Shown here piece after piece: positions 9,049 to 16,104 of a stretch of 64,000 bases of DNA; the stretch's first letter is position 1, and each line of letters opens with the position of its first letter. The stretch spans positions 1,674,001-1,738,000 of the forward strand of contig CAVZWW010000003.1 in NCBI GenBank assembly GCA_963779225.1. The letters are read 5' to 3'. The notes beneath the pieces are model-generated. The model saw only the letters and a list, made by a program, of their open reading frames with translations. It did no database searches and was not told the origin of the DNA. Origin of the DNA: CAVPCZ01 sp963779225. Lineage in GTDB: Bacteria > Bacteroidota > Ignavibacteria > UBA10030 > UBA6906. The position numbers and the translations under genes were made by a program.

Positions 9049-10216
9049 GGATCTCGCCAAGGATCTTTGTGCAGAGGTGGAGAGTGCGCGGGATGTGGAA
9101 ACATCCCTTCCATTTGCCTCCCTTCAGAGGCAGGTACACCTCGCCACGCCTGTTAAGATATCCGAACCATTCGCCGTAGGAGGGATCGGGATAGTGCCGC
9201 CAGGTATATTCATGCACGCGCTCGAACCAGCTCAGGCATTCCTCCCGTCCGGTTGCGGCATATCCCATCAGGCATGCGACAAGTGTTTCGGCATGAACCC
9301 AGAAGAGCTTTTGATCCCACTCGAGCTGTTGCGGCGGCTTGCCGTGGACATCCATGAAGGCGAAAATCCCGCCGTACTCCTTGTCCCAGCTGAAATCGAG
9401 AATGCGCAGGATGGTCTCCACTGCACGGTTCACCAGGGCGGTATCGTTCCGCGTACGGGCAATATCCATCAGGAACCACATCCCTTCAATCCCATGCCCC
9501 GGATTGATCAAACGTCCGTCGAAGGTATCGGGGTGTGATCCATCGGGCGCTACGTGTTCGAAGACCAGCCCGGTCCCGGGATCGATAAAGAACCGCACGA
9601 CTTCATCAATAAGGGAGTCACGGTATTCGCTGAACTCCTGTGGCGGGAACATCCATGCCACCTCCTGAAGAACATTCAGCAGGATCATGGGCAGCGCGTA
9701 GGTTTTCATCGGGCGCGTCCCCGGCACCGCCTTTGTATAAACGCCTTTCGGGTTTGCTTTCCGCGCCAGGATATTGCGGAAGCTCCGTTCGGCGATCTCC
9801 CGTGCGCGTGTATCGCCGGAAGCCTGTGCATACTGACTGAACGCTATGGCGGCAAAGCAATCCGAAAACACATTGTACGGCTGAATCAGCGGGTCGCCGT
9901 CGCGCGTCAACGAGAAGTACCACATGCCGTTGCCGTCCATGCCGTGGGCGCGCAGAAACTCGATGCCGTGGCGGGCAATTTCCAGCCAGCGCGGTCGTTG
10001 CTCCAGGCGATTGTAGAGCATCGAAAAGGTCCACGCCTGACGGGCCTGGAGCCAGACGAATTTGTCGGTGTCGTAGACATCGCCCTTCCGGTCCAGGCAA
10101 GTGAAATACCCGCCGTGCGGATCGATGGAGTGGCGCTCCCAGAAGGGAAGAATATCCTCCATGAGCGCGGTGGAATACTGATGCTTCAGGGCAACGAAAT
10201 CAATGGTCATGGTCAT
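9041..10216 (-). CDS. N-acylglucosamine 2-epimerase / mannose isomerase family protein
   Basis: 391 residues, normal for AGE-family (alpha/alpha)6 barrels. Conserved pieces are easy to see: FWLQARQAWTFSMLYNRLE-like block near residue 53, INPGHGIEGMWFLMDIAR near 237 with a catalytic-type His, KLFWVHAETLVACLMGY near 312 and KGCFHIPRTLHLC near 375 with the second active-site His. Members interconvert N-acyl-glucosamine/N-acyl-mannosamine, or isomerise mannose or cellobiose. With GH47 and GH38 mannosidases in the same locus, mannose-to-fructose or mannosyl-disaccharide epimerisation is a sensible inference. No signal peptide; cytoplasmic. Confidence 0.88.
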   Translation of the reverse strand: MTMTIDFVALKHQYSTALMEDILPFWERHSIDPHGGYFTCLDRKGDVYDTDKFVWLQARQAWTFSMLYNRLEQRPRWLEIARHGIEFLRAHGMDGNGMWYFSLTRDGDPLIQPYNVFSDCFAAIAFSQYAQASGDTRAREIAERSFRNILARKANPKGVYTKAVPGTRPMKTYALPMILLNVLQEVAWMFPPQEFSEYRDSLIDEVVRFFIDPGTGLVFEHVAPDGSHPDTFDGRLINPGHGIEGMWFLMDIARTRNDTALVNRAVETILRILDFSWDKEYGGIFAFMDVHGKPPQQLEWDQKLFWVHAETLVACLMGYAATGREECLSWFERVHEYTWRHYPDPSYGEWFGYLNRRGEVYLPLKGGKWKGCFHIPRTLHLCTKILGEIHG

Positions 10217-10226
10217 GCCTTCGGTG

Positions 10227-11399
10227 CTATGTCTGTTTCTGAATCACTTTGAGTTCGGAAAGGTCCACCCAGGCGCGGCTCTTCCAGGATTCCATTCCTT
10301 TTTCGGCGAGTTGTACGCCCTTTGCGCCTTCGAGCAAACTCCACGGGAATGGAGAGTCCGCGGTTACGTGCTTGAGGAAAAGCTCCCACTGGGCTTTGAA
10401 AGCGTTGTCATATTCCTGCTGTGGCGGTACCGTCACCCACTGGTCAAGATACCTTATCGGGCTGTCGATATCGGGATTCCACACCGGACGTGGAGTGGCA
10501 AAGGCCGGCTGTATCCAGCATTCGCGCAGTCCTGCCACCGCGGAGCCAAGAGTCCCGTCCACCTGCATCGTCAGCAGGTCATCCCTTCGCACGCGGGTTG
10601 TCCATGAAGAATTGAACTGGGCGACCACGCCGTTCTCGAGTTCAAATGTCGCATAGGCGGCGTCATCCGCCGTGCACGCATAGGCCTTGCCGCTTTCGTC
10701 CCAGCGTGTGGGGATATGTGTGGCGCCGAGGCAGGAAACGGCTTTCACATCGCCGAACAGGTTGTCCAGCACGTATCTCCAGTGGCAGAGCATGTCGAAG
10801 ATGATCCCTCCGCCGTCTTCAGCCCGGTAGTTCCACGACGGGCGTTGGGCGGGTATGGGATTCCCTTCGAACACCCAGTACCCGAAATCCCCCTTGACGG
10901 AAAGAATCTTCCCGAAGAAACCGCTGTCCCGCAGTAGCCTGAGCTTGATGAGACCCGGAAGCCAGAGTTTGTCCTGCACCACACCGTGTTTCACCCCTTT
11001 CTGTTCGGCGAGCAGGTAGAGCTCGTATGCTTCATCGGTGGTCAGCGCGGTGGGTTTTTCACAATAGATATGCTTCCCCGCTTTGATGGCTTCGCGGATC
11101 GCGGGGACGCGGAGATTGGTGACCTGGGAGTCAAAGTAGATCCGGTTGTCCGCATCGGCGAGTGCCTTACCAAGGTCTGTTGTCCAGCGCGACACCCCTG
11201 CCGTTGCGGCCAGCTGTTCAAGGCGTGCGGCATTCCTTCCCACAAGGACCGGATCCGGCATCACCGTTTCACGATCACTGATGCGGACGCCTCCCTGCTT
11301 GATGATGGCCACAATCGAACGCAGGAGGTGTTGATTTGTGCCCATACGTCCGGTGACACCGTTCATGATAATGCCGACACGTTGGGTGGTCTGAGCCAT
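10227..11399 (-). CDS. Gfo/Idh/MocA-family NAD(P)-dependent oxidoreductase
   Basis: 390 residues. An N-terminal Rossmann region (VGIIMNGVTGRMG, residues 8-20) leads to the diagnostic AGKHIYCEKPTALTTDEAY near 110, then the C-terminal alpha/beta domain with DGGGIIFDMLCHWRYVLDN near 195, where Asp and His match the catalytic pair of the family. The glycine-rich loop GVTGRMG departs from the common GxGxxG pattern and resembles that of dihydrodipicolinate reductases. Family members oxidise or dehydrate sugars, inositols and their derivatives. It lies between the cupin and epimerase genes with very short spacers, so sugar interconversion is implied. Confidence 0.9.
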   Translation of the reverse strand: MAQTTQRVGIIMNGVTGRMGTNQHLLRSIVAIIKQGGVRISDRETVMPDPVLVGRNAARLEQLAATAGVSRWTTDLGKALADADNRIYFDSQVTNLRVPAIREAIKAGKHIYCEKPTALTTDEAYELYLLAEQKGVKHGVVQDKLWLPGLIKLRLLRDSGFFGKILSVKGDFGYWVFEGNPIPAQRPSWNYRAEDGGGIIFDMLCHWRYVLDNLFGDVKAVSCLGATHIPTRWDESGKAYACTADDAAYATFELENGVVAQFNSSWTTRVRRDDLLTMQVDGTLGSAVAGLRECWIQPAFATPRPVWNPDIDSPIRYLDQWVTVPPQQEYDNAFKAQWELFLKHVTADSPFPWSLLEGAKGVQLAEKGMESWKSRAWVDLSELKVIQKQT

Positions 11400-11426
11400 A
11401 CGCTATTCTCCGGTTAGGCGGTGGTG

Positions 11427-11876
11427 TCAGTGTTCGGGCAAATCCGTGCATTGAGGTGTGGCGCCGGTCGGGAGGGGAGGGGCTTCGAGACCCGCCCGCG
11501 GCAGCGTTCCCGCCAGTTCCTGCCGCCAGTGTGCGACGTCGCCGGCCGGGGCATAACAATAGAGCATGCGCATCGGCGCATCGCCGGTGTTGGTGATCTG
11601 ATGGAAAACACCGGAAGGGATGTACACGGCCTGCCCCGTTGAAAGGGTGCTGCGTTCCTCTCCAAGGCACATCTCTGCCGTCCCTTCGATAATGTAATAT
11701 ACCTCTTCCTGTTCCTGGTTATGCCACGGCACCTGTCCTCCGCGCGGTTCCAGCGTGACGTGTCCCATGGCGAAGTGTTGTGCCTGAATGGGGGACATGC
11801 CTCCCACGAGGTTCTGGGTGCGCCGGCGGGCCGGATACCTTCTCCCTTCAATGCTGGCGAGATCTGCGATAATCAT
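11427..11876 (-). CDS. small cupin-domain protein
   Basis: 149 residues with one cupin barrel. Motif 1 is seen as GGQVPWHNQEQEEVYYIIEG (His and Glu metal ligands) and motif 2 as IPSGVFHQITNTGDAPM. GGAGAAG precedes the start. Small cupins act as isomerases, epimerases, dioxygenases or sugar-binding proteins, so function cannot be read from the fold. It is first in the tightly packed minus-strand run cupin-Gfo-epimerase-creatininase-CpxP-PhyH-MFS-GH51, which suggests a sugar-modifying role. A possible promoter lies directly upstream. Confidence 0.8.
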   Translation of the reverse strand: MIIADLASIEGRRYPARRRTQNLVGGMSPIQAQHFAMGHVTLEPRGGQVPWHNQEQEEVYYIIEGTAEMCLGEERSTLSTGQAVYIPSGVFHQITNTGDAPMRMLYCYAPAGDVAHWRQELAGTLPRAGLEAPPLPTGATPQCTDLPEH

Positions 11877-11908
11877 TCATCTTCTCCGTTCACGTGATCC
11901 GCAATATA

Positions 11909-11938
11909 GAAAAAAGGAACGAGACTTCAACTGCCTCG
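11909..11938 (-). promoter_or_regulatory. candidate terminator of the TIM-barrel gene overlapping a possible cupin promoter
   Basis: In the 98-bp spacer, the minus strand shows a six-pair hairpin (11920-11938) followed by a T-rich run (11910-11918), which could end the upstream transcript. The same bases contain TTGAAG, a 16-base spacer and TATATT, a passable sigma-70-like promoter for the cupin operon. A run of eight Gs lies just beside it near 11946-11953. Confidence 0.35.
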
Positions 11939-11974
11939 CTTGTTGATGGGGGGGGCGGTGCCCGGGCGGCCTGC

Positions 11975-12799
11975 TCAGCCGCTCGTCTGCGCGTAAAGCC
12001 TGACGCGCAAGAGTTGCATCATGTGTCTGACGATTTCGTCGACATCCGCAACCGCCGCCTGCGTGTACGGCAGCGTAGGCATGTACGGGGGCGGGCCGAA
12101 TTCCGGGCAGATTGCCAGGTGTTTGAAACCTTTTTCCCGCGCCGCGGAGGCAATCTGTTCCCACCAACCCATGTGAGCCTCCACGGCGTTCTGCCACTCC
12201 GGCGCACGGGGGTCCGGAACCTGTGGCCCCTCCGGATGGCCGACACGTGCATGAACGTAACCGGTCTGTCGGATTGCCACCCCGAGCTCTTCGAGCATAT
12301 CGCCAAGCAACGACTCATGGACGCAGCACCAGTGGGAAAAATCCGCAGTAATCTTCAGCGCCGGCAATGCCCGGAGAATGGGCAGCGTCGACAGGAGGCT
12401 GAACGTCGCCCTGCCGCGATGCGTCTCGTGGCAGAGGGGCACACCGTACTCTTCAACGAGAGAGAGACCGCGGCGGAAGATGCGCAGATTGTCCTCCAGC
12501 GAAAAAACATCTCTCCCCGTGTGGCAGTTGATGTGAAGAGGTTTGTACCGGACCGCCTGCTTGTACCGCTGTTCGAGAGAAGAGAGATGTTCATCCGGCG
12601 TTCTCCCCTCGGTGGTAATCATCATCACGAAGGCGAGGTGATTCTCCTGGTGAAGGGCGATTGTCGTTTCAGGGCTCTCGTGCAGAGAGGGAAGGTGAAT
12701 TTCGGAACCGTCAAACCCCTGTTGGCGGATGCGGGCGAGAAACTGATTCAGGGGAAGGTTGTCCAGATCCCATTTCGAGCGTATGATCAACATCTGCAT
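11975..12799 (-). CDS. xylose-isomerase-like TIM-barrel protein (sugar phosphate isomerase/epimerase family)
   Basis: 274 residues from ATG 12799, with GGAGG five bases upstream. The AP-endonuclease-2/xylose-isomerase TIM-barrel pattern is visible: GFDGSEIHLPSLHE near residue 28, YKPLHINCHTGRDVFS near 85, VPLCHETHRGRATFS near 118 with a metal-type Glu, LKITADFSHWCCVHE near 145 with Asp and His, and YVHARVGHPEGPQV near 178 with His-x-Arg. Members isomerise or epimerise sugars or ketoses such as 3-keto or tagatose-type compounds. It lies downstream of GH78 in the same arm, compatible with processing of rhamnose-containing products. Confidence 0.82.
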   Translation of the reverse strand: MQMLIIRSKWDLDNLPLNQFLARIRQQGFDGSEIHLPSLHESPETTIALHQENHLAFVMMITTEGRTPDEHLSSLEQRYKQAVRYKPLHINCHTGRDVFSLEDNLRIFRRGLSLVEEYGVPLCHETHRGRATFSLLSTLPILRALPALKITADFSHWCCVHESLLGDMLEELGVAIRQTGYVHARVGHPEGPQVPDPRAPEWQNAVEAHMGWWEQIASAAREKGFKHLAICPEFGPPPYMPTLPYTQAAVADVDEIVRHMMQLLRVRLYAQTSG

Positions 12800-12866
12800 T
12801 TATGCCTCCTTGCTATCTGATCGAAGGATCTTTTGCATTCGTGGGGGAACAGAAAGCAAGACCGAA

Positions 12867-12926
12867 GAGTTGTGCATCGATTCCTTGCTCCGCGTCAGGA
12901 ACCACGGTCGATTCCCGGCACAACTC
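12867..12926 (-). terminator. long-loop inverted repeat directly after the GH78 stop
   Basis: Nine-base perfect arms GAGTTGTGC (12867-12875) and GCACAACTC (12918-12926) flank about 42 bases, with a weaker inner dyad. The outer arm abuts the GH78 stop at 12929-12927. No T run follows, so it may stabilise mRNA or pause transcription rather than act as a true terminator. Confidence 0.35.
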
Positions 12927-15725
12927 TCAGGTGTACTTCAATGTCACCGTCACGCGCCTACCCGCGGGCAACACGAAGGCCCTGCACGCGTCTCCGGAGG
13001 TCTTCTGTGCCGGATCCAGTGGTACCTTTTCCCGCGGATCCAGCAGGAGTGTTGCCTGAACCGTGGATGGTACTTCCAGTGTCAGCTTGCGATCTCCACG
13101 CAAACCGCTGGATATGAACTGAATGTCTCCCCGAACCGTCCGCACTGTCAGATCCAGTTGCGGGAGATCAGCTGGCTGGGGGCGGATGGTGCACTGCGCG
13201 AAGCCGGGCGCTGACGGCCGTATGCCGGCAATACTCATGAAGGTGACGTACAACGGCACGATGGCGCAATGACTCCAGAGGTCACCGGAATCCGGATGCG
13301 CATTCCACATCTCCGCCACGGTATTGTTGAGCAGTACGGAATCCATCGTCGCCCAGCGTTCCCGGAACTCGCGGAGGATCACGTCCGTTCTTCCTCCTTC
13401 GGCCAGTGCCCAGTACCGCCACCCGGCGTTTGCGGGATAGGAGAGTCCCATCGAGGGCGGGCAGTCGGCGAGCGTCCGCACTATCGTTGCTGTGTCGTTG
13501 CGGGGGCAGAAGCCGTACAGCAGTGCCGTCGCGAGGGATCGATCGCACATGCGTGAGTCACCCTCGTCCGCTCTCCACGGGAGGTTGTTGATGAAGAGAT
13601 GTTCGTCTGTGTTCCAGAATGTCTTCTGCGCCGCGGTGACAATACGATCGCTCAATGATTCGGCAAATCCGGCCCATTCCGTATTCCCCGCGGCACGTGC
13701 CAGGGGGGCGAAGGCATGACGCAACATCGCGGCCGCGTAGAGGTTGAATGCGCACTGCTTGTGTTTCTGCGTCCGGTAGGCATAATGATCCATCCAGACA
13801 GCGGGGACGCCGAGATCGGTGACCGGGAGGAGCCCCTCCGGGGTCTGTATGCGGCGGAGATAGAGGATGAACCGTTGCAGCCGCGAAAACGACTCACGAA
13901 CGGATTCGAAGTCGCCCGTGTAGAGATAATGATGGTAACAGTCAAAACCGAACCCGATCGTGTGGTCCAGCAGTGGTCCCCATATCGTCATGTTCAGTTG
14001 CCGCTCCATCACCCGTGCGAGGCGGTCGTACGCCGGCCAGCAGTCGAAGAAATAGCCGTCCGTGAGCTGACCCTGTGAGAACGTGCTGATGAACCGTGCG
14101 GGCAGTCGTGTGTCGCCGAGAGCCAGGTACGCCGCGTGCATCTGATGGCTGGCGTCGCCGCTGTATTGCTGCCTCTCGCGCCCCATGCCGTCCACAAATG
14201 TCTCCTGGGCCGAGTTGAAGAGCGTGTTGACGCACGCTTCCATCAGCCGTTGCAGGGGGGCTTCCGGGCAGGTGATGTGTGGTGAAGACTGCCAGGGGTA
14301 CATGCGACGGAGCACACCGACGTGGCTGATCGTCACACTGCCTTCCGCGTTGTGGATATGCAGTTGCAGCCAGCGGAGGCTTTCGTAGTCGAATGTCCGG
14401 AAGGTGTTGTCACCCTCGCGGCAGATGAATCGTGCCCATGAGTTGAAGTGTGTATTGAGGAGTGCGGGGCTGCCGGGCGTATGGGCTTCGTGCACCAGCA
14501 GTTCGACGATCGTTCCGGCGGGGGCGTTGATGGTGAATTCGGGAAAACCAACGACCTGTTCTGCCAGCTCGAACGTCAGCGCGATGCTTTGTCCGTAGTG
14601 TCCCTTCATCCTGAGCACCTGCGCCTCAGGCTGAGGCTCAGCCAGAGGCACACCCTGAGGTTCGCTTTGAGTCTCACGCTGAGGCACAGCCTGAGGCGCA
14701 TCTGCCTCAAGCTGCCAACTCCCCGGGGGAGCTTCCCGTATGCCGCTGAAAGGAGTCTGCGTGTACGCCCCGACCGGCACCATGGCAAAATATTCCTCCG
14801 GCCGGCGATTCCAGGAAATATGAAAGGCTTCGGTGAGCTTTCGGACCGGGACGAAGGATTCCCGCAAGAGGGGAATGGAACGGGGTAAAAGACAGCAAAC
14901 GCTTTTTTCCGCCGACGTCTCCATCAGATCATCAGGATATCGGGAGCAGATGGCGGGAAGGGACGATGCGCAGTCCAGCGGCATGGCAGTGGGCCATTCG
15001 GGGCCCGGCGAAAATTCCAGCGTATCCCATCCATACGGATACTTTCTGGCATCAAATTCTTCCTGTAGCGCCCTGACGTACCAGCGTTTGTACTGGCCAG
15101 GAGGCCAGCTGACGGCGAGATGGCAAAGCCAGCTCCCGTCGCTGTGGATTTTGACCACCGATCCATCCGCGCACTCAATAGTAAGTGCCAGAATAAACCC
15201 CGGCTTCCCGATAGGGTGCGTACCGTCGCCATGTCCATAATAGAGAACAGTCGCACCCATCACGTTGTCGCCGGAACGGAGGAGCGTTGCGATGTCGAGC
15301 GGATCAACTTCCATACGTCGTGGATCAGAAGGTGCGGGGCCCCAGGAGACACGTTGCCCGTTTACCGTCAACAGGTACCGGCTGTCGGCTGCGATCCATC
15401 CTGTGGCCTTCCTTATCGGGGCGTTCAGTCGGAAAGCCCTGCGAAAGAGCACTACCGTATTGGGAAGAGTACGGGTTGACGGGTACCAGACCCATGAAGC
15501 AGGGGAAAGGTCCAGGCGCGCCCCGGGCGGAGGAAGGTCCAGGGGCGAAAGTGCCGGAACTTTCGGTTCACCGCGCGGGGATTCGCCCGGCAAAGCAGAG
15601 GAAGGCCCGGACGCAGCTGTCGGAGGTTCACCGGGAGGCGAGAGGGGAAGAACTGATGAGGGCGCTAGCCCCAAAAAGGCGCCGGTACCCACTGTCTGTC
15701 TCAGGAAGTCGCGTCGGTTGGGCAT
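12927..15725 (-). CDS. Tat-exported GH78 alpha-L-rhamnosidase
   Basis: 932 residues from ATG 15725, chosen because a twin-arginine signal (NRRDFLRQTVGTGAFLG) follows at once. A P/G/S-rich linker covers about residues 25-75. The rhamnosidase N-terminal beta domains follow, then a second low-complexity E/Q/P linker near residues 345-375 (DNA 14610-14700), then the (alpha/alpha)6 barrel. GH78 active-site landmarks are present: DGMGRERQQYSGDA near 525 (general acid region) and VAEMWNAHPDSGDLWSH near 835 (general base region). It should remove terminal L-rhamnose in the periplasm or at the surface. It starts about 15 bases from the predicted minus-strand promoter. The linkers are unusual for the family. 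Confidence 0.88.
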   Translation of the reverse strand: MPNRRDFLRQTVGTGAFLGLAPSSVLPLSPPGEPPTAASGPSSALPGESPRGEPKVPALSPLDLPPPGARLDLSPASWVWYPSTRTLPNTVVLFRRAFRLNAPIRKATGWIAADSRYLLTVNGQRVSWGPAPSDPRRMEVDPLDIATLLRSGDNVMGATVLYYGHGDGTHPIGKPGFILALTIECADGSVVKIHSDGSWLCHLAVSWPPGQYKRWYVRALQEEFDARKYPYGWDTLEFSPGPEWPTAMPLDCASSLPAICSRYPDDLMETSAEKSVCCLLPRSIPLLRESFVPVRKLTEAFHISWNRRPEEYFAMVPVGAYTQTPFSGIREAPPGSWQLEADAPQAVPQRETQSEPQGVPLAEPQPEAQVLRMKGHYGQSIALTFELAEQVVGFPEFTINAPAGTIVELLVHEAHTPGSPALLNTHFNSWARFICREGDNTFRTFDYESLRWLQLHIHNAEGSVTISHVGVLRRMYPWQSSPHITCPEAPLQRLMEACVNTLFNSAQETFVDGMGRERQQYSGDASHQMHAAYLALGDTRLPARFISTFSQGQLTDGYFFDCWPAYDRLARVMERQLNMTIWGPLLDHTIGFGFDCYHHYLYTGDFESVRESFSRLQRFILYLRRIQTPEGLLPVTDLGVPAVWMDHYAYRTQKHKQCAFNLYAAAMLRHAFAPLARAAGNTEWAGFAESLSDRIVTAAQKTFWNTDEHLFINNLPWRADEGDSRMCDRSLATALLYGFCPRNDTATIVRTLADCPPSMGLSYPANAGWRYWALAEGGRTDVILREFRERWATMDSVLLNNTVAEMWNAHPDSGDLWSHCAIVPLYVTFMSIAGIRPSAPGFAQCTIRPQPADLPQLDLTVRTVRGDIQFISSGLRGDRKLTLEVPSTVQATLLLDPREKVPLDPAQKTSGDACRAFVLPAGRRVTVTLKYT

Positions 15726-15744
15726 GACATGCAGGAAACAGTGG

Positions 15745-15773
15745 AGTATGAGTGAAACGAATGACAATGTCAA
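15745..15773 (-). promoter_or_regulatory. sigma-70-like promoter for the GH78 arm
   Basis: On the minus strand TTGACA (15773-15768) is followed after exactly 17 bases by CATACT (15750-15745). Transcription would begin roughly 15 bases before the GH78 start codon. The flanks share ACTTGACA and TACTCCA with the opposite promoter. Confidence 0.6.
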
Positions 15774-15805
15774 GTCCCCGGAACAGCTTTTCCCAGATAA
15801 ATGAC

Positions 15806-15834
15806 TTGACAAGTGAGAAATTTTCTTGTATACT
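15806..15834 (+). promoter_or_regulatory. near-consensus sigma-70 promoter for the outer-membrane trio
   Basis: TTGACA (15806-15811), a 17-base spacer and TATACT (15829-15834). A start near 15841 leaves a leader of about 260 bases before the receptor gene. Confidence 0.7.
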
Positions 15835-15838
15835 CCAA

Positions 15839-15849
15839 GTGTTAAACAC
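15839..15849. promoter_or_regulatory. 11-bp palindrome at the predicted transcription start
   Basis: GTGTTAAACAC is a perfect dyad around a central base, five bases past the -10 element. The position suits a repressor operator. No cognate regulator can be assigned. Confidence 0.4.
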
Positions 15850-15872
15850 CATTCTCTTAGTGAAACAGCTGT

Positions 15873-15892
15873 GCGGTGGACACTGCCACCGC
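15873..15892 (+). promoter_or_regulatory. GC-rich leader hairpin
   Basis: GCGGTGG (15873-15879) pairs with CCACCGC (15886-15892) around a 6-base loop in the 5' leader of the receptor gene. No T run follows, so it is not a terminator; it may stabilise the mRNA or be part of a larger leader structure. Confidence 0.4.
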
Positions 15893-16104
15893 TGTACTAC
15901 ATCCCACGCTTCAGCTGTTCCTGGTGTTGGCGTACTTCTCCGATCGTCTTTCTTGAAACAACATTCCATACCAATCGGCATTCACGTGGTGATCTCCGGA
16001 TCATGTGGAAATCCGCAAGGAGAATCCCAGCACGACATGGTGTACGCGTCAAACTCTTCTCGTTTGCTTTTCCTACACATACAACACTTCATAGGAGGAC
16101 CGAC

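Larger units (their letters stand above)
15726..16104. other. divergent intergenic regulatory region between the two arms
   Basis: This 379-bp gap contains no convincing gene. It holds two outward-facing sigma-70-type promoters, a small palindrome at the plus-strand start site, a GC-rich hairpin in the long leader of the receptor gene, and the AGGAGGA ribosome binding site at 16093-16099. The open frame crossing it in phase with the receptor gene is non-coding leader. Confidence 0.75.
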
